DNA from: Opitutaceae bacterium
Lineage (GTDB): Bacteria > Verrucomicrobiota > Verrucomicrobiia > Opitutales > Opitutaceae
NCBI GenBank assembly: GCA_009919985.1
Contig: RGAX01000001.1
Span: 1-64,000, forward strand
DNA length: 64,000 nucleotides
Direction: 5' to 3'
Of this stretch, positions 34,719 to 44,544 are shown piece by piece (the first letter of the stretch is position 1; every line of letters starts with the position of its first letter). The translations under genes were made by a program, and so were the position numbers. The notes below the pieces were generated by a model. The model saw only the letters and a program-made list of their open reading frames with translations. It was not told the origin of the DNA and searched no databases.

Positions 34719-35348
34719 ATGGCCGAAGAAAAGTCCGCTCCTAAGAAGGAAAAACCCGTCAAGGCTGCTGCAGCCGCTGGCGAATCCAAGCCCGCCAAGG
34801 CCCCGAAAGCCAAGGCCCCCAAGGCTGACGCTACCGCGCCCGCCGCCGAAGCCCCCGCGGCTACCCCCGTCGCTCACGCGCCGGAAGCCAAGGCTGCCCC
34901 CGTCGAACTCATCGGTGGTGTCGCTCGTCAGCCCACGGCTGAAGAACTCCTCAAAGAGGAAATCGGCACGATCAAGGTTCGTAAGGCTAAGGGTTCCAAA
35001 AACGTCACCTCCGGTGTCGCCAACGTTCTCGCCTCCTTCAACAACACGATCGTCTCGATCACCGACCATAAGGGCGCCGTCATCGCCTGGTCCAGCGCCG
35101 GTAAGTGCAACTTCCGCGGTTCGCGTAAGTCCACCGCCTACGCCGCTCAGATCGTCGCCCAAGACGCCGCGCGCAACGCGATGTCCCACGGCCTCAAGGA
35201 TGTCGTCATCCGCATCTCGGGTCCCGGTCTAGGTCGCGATAGCGCGGTCCGCGCCCTCCAAGCGATCGGTCTCGAGATCACCTCGATCATCGACGTCACG
35301 CCCATCCCGCACAACGGTTGCCGTCCACGCAAACGCCGTCGCGTCTGA
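34719..35348 (+). CDS. rpsK: 30S ribosomal protein S11 with long Ala/Lys/Pro N-terminus
   Basis: Platform protein near the E-site codon. The usual core of about 125 residues begins near TIKVRKAKGSKNVTSG (residue 86) and is canonical (TDHKGAVIAWSSAGKCNFRG, PIPHNGCRPRKRRRV). It is preceded by about 85 residues of Ala/Lys/Pro-rich low-complexity sequence (AEEKSAPKKEKPVKAAAAAG), which resembles histone-like tails and is not present in most S11 proteins. The start context is CTCACATGG. Confidence 0.95.
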   Translation: MAEEKSAPKKEKPVKAAAAAGESKPAKAPKAKAPKADATAPAAEAPAATPVAHAPEAKAAPVELIGGVARQPTAEELLKEEIGTIKVRKAKGSKNVTSGVANVLASFNNTIVSITDHKGAVIAWSSAGKCNFRGSRKSTAYAAQIVAQDAARNAMSHGLKDVVIRISGPGLGRDSAVRALQAIGLEITSIIDVTPIPHNGCRPRKRRRV

Positions 35349-35389
35349 GCACCTCGTTCCCTTTTATTTAACACTCAATATTTCCGACC

Positions 35390-36001
35390 ATGGCTCGTTA
35401 CACAGGTCCTACCACCCGCATCAGCCGCCGTTTTGGCGTGCATCTGCTTGGCTCCGCCAAGGCGCTCGAGCGCCGCAACTATCCTCCAGGCCAACACGGT
35501 CCTAAGTCCCGCCGTAAGGTCTCCGAATACTCGGTCGGCCTCGGTGAGAAACAGAAGCTCCGCTACGTCTACGGCCTGCTTGAGCGCCAATTCCGTCGCA
35601 CCTTCGAGATCGCTAAACGCGAGCGCGGCGTCACCGGCGAGCGCTTCATGCAGCTGCTCGAGACCCGCCTTGACAGCGTCGTGTATCTGCTCGGTTTCGC
35701 TAAGAGCCGCGCTGCTGCCCGCCAATTCGTCAATCACGGCCACATCCGCGTCAACGGTCGCAAGCTAGACATCTCCAGCTATAGCGTGAAACCCGGCGAC
35801 GAAATCGAGGTCAAGAACGCTCCGGCTTCCCGCCAGTTTGCCACCCGCAACCTCGAGGAAAACCGCATTCGTAACGTCCCCGGTTGGCTCACCCTCAACG
35901 CCGAAGCCTTCAAGGCCGCGGTCGTTCGTCTGCCCAAGCGCGACGAAATGGATCAAAACATCAACGAACAGCTCATCGTCGAGTTCTACTCGCGCTTCTG
36001 A
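35390..36001 (+). CDS. rpsD: 30S ribosomal protein S4
   Basis: Primary 16S rRNA-binding and fidelity protein, and in enteric bacteria the repressor of the alpha operon. The 203 residues are the zinc-free form (MARYTGPTTRISRRFGVHL) with the S4 domain at LLETRLDSVVYLLGFAKSRA and VNHGHIRVNGRKLDI. Start context CGACCATGG. Confidence 0.96.
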   Translation: MARYTGPTTRISRRFGVHLLGSAKALERRNYPPGQHGPKSRRKVSEYSVGLGEKQKLRYVYGLLERQFRRTFEIAKRERGVTGERFMQLLETRLDSVVYLLGFAKSRAAARQFVNHGHIRVNGRKLDISSYSVKPGDEIEVKNAPASRQFATRNLEENRIRNVPGWLTLNAEAFKAAVVRLPKRDEMDQNINEQLIVEFYSRF

Positions 36002-36054
36002 GTTTTTTTTGCCTCTTTCCTTAACTTCCTCTTAACTCGTCAGAGTTCATCACC

Positions 36055-37056
36055 ATGCCCAAACGCCTCGGAAAGTTCGAACTCCCTAGCAAGCTCACCA
36101 AAATCGAGGAAGGCTCCACGCCGACCTACGCGAAGTTCATCGCCGAGCCTTTCGAGGCCGGCTACGGTCACACGGTGGGTAACTCCCTCCGTCGTATTCT
36201 GCTCAGCTCCATCGAAGGTGCGGCCATCTCCTCCATCAAAATTGATGGCGTGAATCATGAGTTCCAATCCATCGATGGCGTCGTCGAAGATGTCACCGAC
36301 ATCGTGCTGAACCTCAAAAAGGTTCTGCTCGTATCCCACAAACGTGAGACCATCAGTCTCACCGTCAAAGCCAACAAAATCGGCCCCGTCACCGCGGCCG
36401 ACATCCAGGCTGACGCCAATATCACCATCGTAAATCCCGACCAGGTCATCTGCACCCTCGACACGAAACGCAATTTCGAAGCCGAGATCGAGATCAAGAC
36501 CGGTCGTGGTTACTATCCTGGTGAGCAAAACAAGAAAGAAGAACAAGCCATCGGCGTCATTCCGATCGACTCTCTCTTCTCGCCTGTTCGTCTCGTCAAA
36601 TATTCGGTCGAAGCCACCCGCGTGGGTCAAATCACCGATTACGACAAACTCATCCTCGAGATCTGGACCGATGGCCGCATCACTCCCGATGACGCCCTCA
36701 AACAGTCCGCCTCGATTCTAAAGCATCACCTCGACGTCTTCGATCGCGTCAGCGAAGAGACCTACGAATTCGAAAACCAACAGTCCGAGGTCAGCGAAGA
36801 GCAGAACAAGCTCCGCAAACTCCTCAACATGTCGGTCAACGAGATCGAACTCTCCGTGCGCGCCGCCAACTGCTTGAACAACGCGAATATCACCACTGTG
36901 GGTGAACTCGCGATGAAGTCCGAGCAGGAGATGCTTAAATACCGCAACTTCGGCAAGAAGTCGCTCAACGAAATTAAGGACAAGCTCGAAGCCCTCGGCC
37001 TCTCGCTTGGCATGAAGTTCGACGAACGCCTCCTCGAGACCAAGAAAGAAGCCTAA
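36055..37056 (+). CDS. rpoA: DNA-directed RNA polymerase subunit alpha
   Basis: Assembly platform of RNA polymerase. The 333 residues comprise the N-terminal domain (EPFEAGYGHTVGNSLRRILL, SSIEGAAISSIKIDGV) and, after a linker near 240, the C-terminal domain with paired helices (IELSVRAANCLNNANITTVG, KYRNFGKKSLNEIKDKL) that binds UP elements and activators. Leader is T/C-rich; start context TCACCATG. Confidence 0.97.
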   Translation: MPKRLGKFELPSKLTKIEEGSTPTYAKFIAEPFEAGYGHTVGNSLRRILLSSIEGAAISSIKIDGVNHEFQSIDGVVEDVTDIVLNLKKVLLVSHKRETISLTVKANKIGPVTAADIQADANITIVNPDQVICTLDTKRNFEAEIEIKTGRGYYPGEQNKKEEQAIGVIPIDSLFSPVRLVKYSVEATRVGQITDYDKLILEIWTDGRITPDDALKQSASILKHHLDVFDRVSEETYEFENQQSEVSEEQNKLRKLLNMSVNEIELSVRAANCLNNANITTVGELAMKSEQEMLKYRNFGKKSLNEIKDKLEALGLSLGMKFDERLLETKKEA

Positions 37057-37140
37057 TTCCTTTTTGGCGCCCGCGCCGTCTGTGTCGCCCTACGCTGCGA
37101 CCAGATTGCCGATCGTGCGCCGAACTCAAACACACCGACC

Positions 37141-37632
37141 ATGCGTCACAATAAACATCACGCCTCCTTAGGCGTAACTGCTCCTCACCGTAAAGCGATG
37201 ATGGCCAATATGGCCGTCTCACTCATCACTCACGGCCGGATCCAAACCACCTTCTCGAAGGCCAAAGCCCTTCGTCCCTTCATCGAGAAGGTCATCACCA
37301 AGGCCAAAAAAGCCGCGCTGAAGACCGACAAGAAGGATGCCATTCATTTGCGCCGTCTGGCCTTGGCCGACGTGCGCGACGAGAATGCGATCACCCTTCT
37401 CTTCAATGAGAAATACAAGGACTTCGCCAATCGTGCCGGTGGTTACACCCGCATCTACAAACTCGGACCACGTTCCGCTGGCGATGCCGCTGAAATGGCA
37501 CTCATCGAGTTCGTAAAGGCCGATGACCCAGGCTACAAGCAGGCTAAAAAACCGGCCAAAGCCAAGAAAGCCAAAGCCCCCAAGGCTGCCGCTGAAACCG
37601 CTCCCGCGGCCGAAGGCGACGCCAAGGCCTAA
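37141..37632 (+). CDS. rplQ: 50S ribosomal protein L17 with C-terminal extension
   Basis: Tunnel-exit ribosomal protein. The core (MRHNKHHASLGVTAPHRKAM, AGGYTRIYKLGPRSAGDAAE) ends near residue 125. A lysine/alanine-rich tail of about 38 residues (KKPAKAKKAKAPKAAAETAP) extends it to 163 residues. Last gene of the run that starts at rpsL; a terminator follows. Confidence 0.95.
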   Translation: MRHNKHHASLGVTAPHRKAMMANMAVSLITHGRIQTTFSKAKALRPFIEKVITKAKKAALKTDKKDAIHLRRLALADVRDENAITLLFNEKYKDFANRAGGYTRIYKLGPRSAGDAAEMALIEFVKADDPGYKQAKKPAKAKKAKAPKAAAETAPAAEGDAKA

Positions 37633-37685
37633 GACTAAGCTAGGCTTATCGCTAGGCTGGTTAAAATCAGTCTCAGCTTCACTTC

Positions 37686-37716
37686 AACGCGCCGACGTAA
37701 TTGTCGGCGCGTTTTT
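37686..37716 (+). terminator. Rho-independent terminator after rplQ
   Basis: AACGCGCCGAC (37686-37696) pairs with GTCGGCGCGTT (37703-37713) and runs into TTT and a T-rich stretch. It closes the ribosomal run. A second hairpin with a TTCC loop (TGGCGC/GCGCCA, 37762-37777) lies downstream. Confidence 0.9.
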
Positions 37717-37836
37717 ATTTTTTACTGTGGCGGGATCATAAGCCCAGATCCGCACTCAAATTGGCGCTTCCGCGCCAGAGCTCAGTTGCACTGAAATCCT
37801 TGCGCCGCCCACCGCGCCGCCTCCAAGTTCAAGCGC

Positions 37837-38064
37837 ATGTTTGATTTCACCAGCGCCGCCGTTTTTTACTGTCTGCTTGTGGCGGCGATCTTTCTTGGCC
37901 TCTGGTTTTACTATGATCGGCGCGATTACCGCCGGTTCGAGCGAGAGCGCCGCAAGACGACGTTTCACTGCATACGCTGCGATCAACTCTACACCGCGAG
38001 TCTGGGCGCTGAGTTATACCCATGCCCGCGTTGCGCGCATGAAAACACCCGCTTGAAATTTTGA
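37837..38064 (+). CDS. Small membrane protein with a zinc ribbon
   Basis: The 75 residues have one membrane helix (about 7-26, AAVFYCLLVAAIFLGLWF), a strongly basic/acidic linker (DRRDYRRFERERRK) and a four-cysteine ribbon (C45-x2-C48 and C63-x2-C66: HCIRCDQ, PCPRC). It is probably anchored with the ribbon in the cytoplasm. I do not recognise a named family; no partner is evident. A real gene is supported by the intact ribbon and by codon use. Confidence 0.65.
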   Translation: MFDFTSAAVFYCLLVAAIFLGLWFYYDRRDYRRFERERRKTTFHCIRCDQLYTASLGAELYPCPRCAHENTRLKF

Positions 38065-38138
38065 GGCCGCATTTGACGACGCCCCCAGCGTTCGTGTTTT
38101 CTTACCCCTTTAAACCCACGCGACTTCCGCCTTATTCC

Positions 38139-39680
<1,542 letters not shown>

Positions 39681-39735
39681 TCGGTTCGTAACCGCTGCGA
39701 GCCCTCGCCGCTAAGATCTGTTCACTCACGCGCCC

Positions 39736-40494
39736 ATGACCACGAATCACCTTTGCCGTTTCGTGCTAGGTGTCGCTTCATGGTTTCTCGTCGCCCCGGC
39801 GCATGCTGAGCCCGAAATCATCGCTCAAGCTCGGGCCTTTATCGGCGAGGAAGCCGCCCTAAGCGCAGTGCGTTCCCTGCGTTTCGTTGGCACGCTCGTT
39901 ACGGCCCACCCCGTTGATGCCTCGAAACAAACCCGCGCTTCCGTCGAGATTGTTTTCCAAAAACCCGCCCAGCAACGCATCACGATCGCCTACGAAAAAG
40001 CCTTCGAGCAGACTGCGCTCGATGACTACGAAGCCTGGCAACGCCAACAAGACCCGAGCGAGGCGAGCCAATGGCGCCTATCGCTTCTCTCCATCGAACA
40101 GGTCAAGCGCCTGCGCGCCAACACGCTCGAGAACTTGGCTTTTTTTCGCGGACTCGACCGGCAGGGGGCGCGGATTGAAGATCAAGGTCCGGTCACAATC
40201 GATGGAGTGCCCTGTGAGAAAATCGCCTTTATCCACGCGCCCAATATCATTTTCACGCGCTACTTTGAAATCGCCACCGGCCGCCTGCGGCTGACCGAAA
40301 CCGAAGCCGGCGGCTCGATCCGTGAACAAGGTGAGATCACGGTCAATGCGTTGCGGTTTCCCAAAAAAATCATCACCCTCACGCCGATCGCCCACGGTAA
40401 ATCCCAGACCGTCACGATCACCTTCGATAAAATCAGTGTGAATGAAACCTTTCCCTCTACCTTCTTCGCCGTTCCGGCGCTGTCTAATCGATGA
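39736..40494 (+). CDS. Secreted LolA-like protein of unknown function
   Basis: The 252 residues start with a signal peptide (cleavage near APAHA, residue 24). The mature protein follows the pattern of outer-membrane lipoprotein-sorting-fold proteins often seen in Verrucomicrobia: A-x-SLRFVGTL near the start, then repeated beta strands ending in VTITFDKISVNETFPSTFFA. The typical final phrase 'F-x-V-P' is present. Role unknown; a carrier or scaffold in the periplasm is possible. It stands between guaA and hisD in the same direction without obvious functional link. Confidence 0.6.
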   Translation: MTTNHLCRFVLGVASWFLVAPAHAEPEIIAQARAFIGEEAALSAVRSLRFVGTLVTAHPVDASKQTRASVEIVFQKPAQQRITIAYEKAFEQTALDDYEAWQRQQDPSEASQWRLSLLSIEQVKRLRANTLENLAFFRGLDRQGARIEDQGPVTIDGVPCEKIAFIHAPNIIFTRYFEIATGRLRLTETEAGGSIREQGEITVNALRFPKKIITLTPIAHGKSQTVTITFDKISVNETFPSTFFAVPALSNR

Positions 40495-40557
40495 TCGGGC
40501 AGGGGAGTGTGATTTTTTATCTACGTCCTTCATCTTCACAAAAACCTCCTTTTAACT

Positions 40558-41853
40558 ATGCGCACCCTCGCCATCTCCGATAAAAATTTTGCCGACGATC
40601 TCGCTGCGTTCTGCCGCGGTTCGAACGTGCCGCGCGAGATCAGCGATGCAGTCACTGCCATCCTAGCCGACATCCGTCAACGCGGTGACGAAGCCGTAAG
40701 TCACTACGCGGCCAAATTCGACGGCGCCAAACTCCGCGCCAAAGAATTTCGCTTAAAGCCCGCCGATATCTCCGCTGCCGCCAAACGACTTCCACCCGCC
40801 GAGCGACGCGCTCTTGTGGCCGCGCATGATAGTATTGTGGCCTTCAACCGCCGCGGTCTCGCCAGAAATTGGACCGCTAAAAATCCCCAAGGCGCACTCG
40901 TCGGCGAAAAATTTGACCCCATCCGTCGTGTCGGCCTTTACGTGCCCGGCGGTCAAGTCCCACTTGTTTCCACGGTCCTCATGACCGCCACGCTCGCCAA
41001 GATCGCCGGCTGCCCGCAGATCGCTGTGTTCACTCCGTCCAATTCTTACGGCAAAGTCGCCGACGGACTGCTCGCCGCGTTGGATCTAATCGGTATCGAC
41101 GAAGTCTATCGCATCGGCGGCGTTCAGGCCATTGGAGCCATGGCCTATGGCACCTCGAGCATTCCCGCCGTCGATAAAATTTACGGTCCTGGTAACGCGT
41201 ACGTCTGCGAGGCCAAACGCCAAGTCTTCGGTCACGTCGGCGTGGATTCACTTCCCGGCCCGAGCGAGGTGATGATCATCGCCGATGATACAGCTCGGGC
41301 CGATTTCGCCGCCGCCGATCTTCTCGCCCAAGCCGAACACGGCTCTGGTCGCGAAAAAATCTATCTGGTGGGTACCTCCGCCAAAATTATCGCCGCCATC
41401 GCCGCCGAAGTCCAGGCGCAGCTGCCGACGCTGACGCGCTCCGAGAAAACCGCCCGCGTCCTCGCTGAGGGTTGGCTCGCTGTCCAAGTCGACACCCTCG
41501 CGCAAGCCGCTGAGATCGCTAACTACGTCGCGCCCGAACACCTCGAGCTCCTAGTCAAAGAGTCTTCCGCTAAGACTCTCACCAAGGCCATCACCACGGC
41601 TGGGGCGATCATGTTGGGCAATTTCACGCCGACCGCGCTGGGCGATTTCACGGCCGGTCCCAGCCACGTACTACCGACGGGTCGCGCGGGACGTTTTTTC
41701 AGCGGCCTGCGCGTCGCCGACTTTCAACGCCGCACCAGCCTCATCCGCTACGACCGCGCCAGCGTGAAACGTGGCGCTCCGGTCGTCGCCGCTTTTGCGG
41801 CAATGGAGCGACTCGACGCCCACGGCCGTTCCGTGCGGATACGCACTGAGTAA
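40558..41853 (+). CDS. hisD: Histidinol dehydrogenase
   Basis: Last two oxidation steps of histidine synthesis, zinc dependent. The 431 residues contain the signature YVPGGQVPLVSTVLMTA, the metal/catalytic Q and H in LLAQAEHGSG and the later GDFTAGPSHVLPT. ACCTCCTT (40544-40551), an anti-Shine-Dalgarno-like sequence, sits six bases before the start. hisC follows after 32 bases. Confidence 0.97.
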   Translation: MRTLAISDKNFADDLAAFCRGSNVPREISDAVTAILADIRQRGDEAVSHYAAKFDGAKLRAKEFRLKPADISAAAKRLPPAERRALVAAHDSIVAFNRRGLARNWTAKNPQGALVGEKFDPIRRVGLYVPGGQVPLVSTVLMTATLAKIAGCPQIAVFTPSNSYGKVADGLLAALDLIGIDEVYRIGGVQAIGAMAYGTSSIPAVDKIYGPGNAYVCEAKRQVFGHVGVDSLPGPSEVMIIADDTARADFAAADLLAQAEHGSGREKIYLVGTSAKIIAAIAAEVQAQLPTLTRSEKTARVLAEGWLAVQVDTLAQAAEIANYVAPEHLELLVKESSAKTLTKAITTAGAIMLGNFTPTALGDFTAGPSHVLPTGRAGRFFSGLRVADFQRRTSLIRYDRASVKRGAPVVAAFAAMERLDAHGRSVRIRTE

Positions 41854-41885
41854 TTCAATCCGGCTAAGTCGTTCTGAACCAACCC

Positions 41886-42989
41886 ATGTCCGCTCTTTCG
41901 TCTCTCGCCCTCCCTCATGTGGCTTCACTTCACGCCTACACGCCCGGTCTTCAACCGACTGAGCCAGGCTGGGTGAAACTCAATACCAACGAGTGCCCGT
42001 ATCCGCCAAGTCCGCGCGTCGCCGAGGCGCTGCGGCGCGAGATCGGGGAAGACAGCGGCTCGCTCCGCCTTTACCCTAACCCCAAGAGCACCCCGTTACG
42101 GACCGCCATCGCCACGCACCACGGCCACAATCTCACCGCGGAAAACGTCATCGTTGGCAACGGTTCCGACGACATCCTCAATCTGCTCGTGCGAGCCTTC
42201 TGTACCCGCGAGGCTGCTGCGGGATTTACGTTTCCGAGTTATTCACTCTATCCAGTTCTCGTCGAAATCCAAGATGCCGGCAGCCTCGTCATCGAGTTTG
42301 ACCGCACGATGCGTCTACCAATCGAGCGCATCGCTGCTTCCAAAGCCCGCGCGTTTTTCCTGACCTCACCCAATGCCCCCACGGGCGTAGCCTTCTCCAA
42401 CGCCGAACTCACTCGTGTACTCGCAGTGTTTCCTGGCTTGCTGGTCGTCGACGAAGCCTACGCACCCTTCGCAAGCGAAGACGCCGTGCCCTTGCTTGCT
42501 ACGCACCCGCGTTTGGTCGTGGTGCGTACCTTGTCCAAAGCCCACGCGCTCGCAGGCATCCGCGTCGGCTATGCGCTCGCCGATCCCGAGATCATTGAGC
42601 TGCTCGACCGCGTGCGCGACAGTTACAACGTCAATCGCCTCTCTCAAGCTGCCGCGCTCGCCGCTCTCGGGCACCCCGAATATTACGCCGGTATTATCGC
42701 TCGGATTAAAAATACCCGAGATAGTTTCGTCACAGAATGTCAGCAGCGTCGCGGCTGGTTCACTTATAAATCTTCGTCGAATTTTATTTTCACGGAACCC
42801 AAAAATGCCCGCGGTGAATCTGGCCCGGTCGTCGCCAAGGCCGCCTATGATTTCCTGTGCGCGCACAAGATCCTAGTCCGGCACTTCCCCAGCCACGCCT
42901 TGACCGCGTCTTTTCTTCGAATCAGCGTGGGCACCGATGACGAAATGCTCGTCCTCTCCGAAACCTTGGACACATGGCTAAAAACTTAA
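41886..42989 (+). CDS. hisC: Histidinol-phosphate aminotransferase
   Basis: PLP-dependent aminotransferase of histidine synthesis. The 367 residues show KLNTNECPYPPSP, GNGSDDILNLLVRAF and the PLP lysine K218 in RTLSKAHALAGIRVGYA, followed by SYNVNRLSQAAALAAL. Its end overlaps the hisB start by 16 bases. Confidence 0.95.
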   Translation: MSALSSLALPHVASLHAYTPGLQPTEPGWVKLNTNECPYPPSPRVAEALRREIGEDSGSLRLYPNPKSTPLRTAIATHHGHNLTAENVIVGNGSDDILNLLVRAFCTREAAAGFTFPSYSLYPVLVEIQDAGSLVIEFDRTMRLPIERIAASKARAFFLTSPNAPTGVAFSNAELTRVLAVFPGLLVVDEAYAPFASEDAVPLLATHPRLVVVRTLSKAHALAGIRVGYALADPEIIELLDRVRDSYNVNRLSQAAALAALGHPEYYAGIIARIKNTRDSFVTECQQRRGWFTYKSSSNFIFTEPKNARGESGPVVAKAAYDFLCAHKILVRHFPSHALTASFLRISVGTDDEMLVLSETLDTWLKT

Positions 42990-43576
42990 ATCGCCTCGCC
43001 ACCGTCGCTCGTAAAACCGCCGAGACCGATATCGTGCTCACGCTCGGCGTGGACGGTACCGGAGTTTCCGCAATCGAGACGGGCGTGCCATTCTTCGATC
43101 ACATGCTCACGCTCTTTTCCAAGCACGGGCTCTTCGATCTCAACCTCAAAGCTAAGGGTGACGTCGACGTCGATTATCATCACACGGTCGAAGATGTCGG
43201 CCTCGTCTTGGGTCAGGCGTTTAAAGAAGCCCTCGGCGACAAGCTCGGGATCCGGCGCTACGGTTTTTTCCTGCTGCCCATGGATGAATCCCTCGCCCGC
43301 GTTGTTGTCGATGTCGGTGGCCGCCCGCACTTGGTTTACGAAGCGAACGCGCCGACGATGTTCGTGCGCGATTTCAACATCGTACTCGTGAAGGAATTTT
43401 GCCGCGCTTTCAGTAACGCCCTCGGTGCAAATCTCCACGTAACTTTGATTTACGGTGAAGAACCGCATCACGTCGCCGAAGCCATTTTCAAAGGTCTCGC
43501 GCGCGCACTCGATATGGCGACTCAGATCGAGCCTCGCGCGGCCGATCAACTTCCTAGCACCAAAGGTAAAATCTGA
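42974..43576 (+). CDS. hisB: Imidazoleglycerol-phosphate dehydratase
   Basis: Monofunctional dehydratase of histidine synthesis; no HisB-type phosphatase domain is attached. The 200 residues show FFDHMLTLFSKHGLFDL, DVDYHHTVEDVGLVLGQA and EEPHHVAEAIFKGLARAL with the manganese-binding histidine pairs. The start ATG lies inside the end of hisC. Confidence 0.96.
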   Translation: MAKNLNRLATVARKTAETDIVLTLGVDGTGVSAIETGVPFFDHMLTLFSKHGLFDLNLKAKGDVDVDYHHTVEDVGLVLGQAFKEALGDKLGIRRYGFFLLPMDESLARVVVDVGGRPHLVYEANAPTMFVRDFNIVLVKEFCRAFSNALGANLHVTLIYGEEPHHVAEAIFKGLARALDMATQIEPRAADQLPSTKGKI

Positions 43577-43647
43577 GTTCAGGGATTTTCCCTTGTTAGG
43601 GAGGGGGAGGTTAGAGGCGGTTTGACCTTTGAACCGGTGCGTTTTCA

Positions 43648-43741
43648 AGCCCGTTAGGGCTAACGCTTTTGGTTAAAAAAAGCGTGAAGCAATGATTCAT
43701 TGCGCTGCAGTGCGGATTGAAAAAATTACGCGGAATTTTTT
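43648..43741. repeat. Four tandem inverted repeats between hisB and hisH
   Basis: In under 100 bases there are AGCCC-GTTA-GGGCT (43648-43661), ACGCTTTT-N7-AAAAGCGT (43663-43685), GCAATGA-T-TCATTGC (43689-43703) and AAAAAATT-ACGCGG-AATTTTTT (43720-43741), all perfect. They could include the hisB terminator, an operator and a leader hairpin for hisH. Nothing in the 208-base gap looks coding. Confidence 0.5.
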
Positions 43742-43784
43742 TTCAGCATGGCGCCGCCGCGCACGAGCGTTACGGTTATGAGCT

Positions 43785-44423
43785 ATGTCCGCCCCCGTCA
43801 TCGCCGTCATTGACAACGGAATTTGCAACCTGCGTAGCGTCACCAAGGCCCTCGAAGCTGTGGGCGCTGCACCCTGTGTCGTGCACACGCCCGACGAGGT
43901 CGAGGCAAGCCGGGCGGTCGGCTTGGTGTTGCCCGGGGTAGGGGCCCTGAGGGATTGTGTGGCTTCGCTGCGGGCTTCTAAATTGGATGCCACCTTACGC
44001 GCATGGATCGGAGCGGACCGGCCGTTTCTCGGCGTGTGTTTGGGCATGCAGGCACTATTTGATCATTCGCAAGAGGGTGACGTGAAAGGCTTAGGGATTT
44101 TGCCGGGTAAAGTAGTGCGTTTCCAACGCCCGCCGGAGTTTAAGATTCCGCACATGGGTTGGAATACCGTGCGTTTTACTCAGCCTGGTTCGCCCCTAGC
44201 GGCGGGATTGGCAAAAGAGGGGGAGGCCTTTTATTTTGTGCATAGCTTTCACTGCGTGCCCGCAGACCCAGCGTTTGTCTTGGGTGAGTGTGATTACGGT
44301 GGGGTTTTCTGTGCTGCGGTCGGCCAAGGGCGGGTCTTTGCCACGCAATTTCACCCGGAGAAGAGCCAAGCCAAGGGGCTGCAGATTTACCGCAACTTCG
44401 CTACATTGGCGGCCCAGGGTTGA
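43785..44423 (+). CDS. hisH: Imidazole glycerol phosphate synthase, glutaminase subunit
   Basis: Supplies ammonia to HisF. The 212 residues form a class I amidotransferase with nucleophile C85 in GVCLGMQALF and the His/Glu pair in TQFHPEKSQ. The start IAVIDNGICNLRSVTKALE is typical. No hisF or hisA follows; they must be elsewhere. Codon and base texture differ from hisDCB (more G-rich), which fits the separate leader upstream. Confidence 0.95.
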   Translation: MSAPVIAVIDNGICNLRSVTKALEAVGAAPCVVHTPDEVEASRAVGLVLPGVGALRDCVASLRASKLDATLRAWIGADRPFLGVCLGMQALFDHSQEGDVKGLGILPGKVVRFQRPPEFKIPHMGWNTVRFTQPGSPLAAGLAKEGEAFYFVHSFHCVPADPAFVLGECDYGGVFCAAVGQGRVFATQFHPEKSQAKGLQIYRNFATLAAQG

Positions 44424-44544
44424 GCCCTAGACTTCACATTTGCTTACACGGGGCTGTGCGCCGGCTAATTCTAGGCGGAAGATTTTCAATCTACTCTATC
44501 TTTGTTTTGCCAGTGGCGAAGTTTTTAGCTCCGCTCGGCCCATC

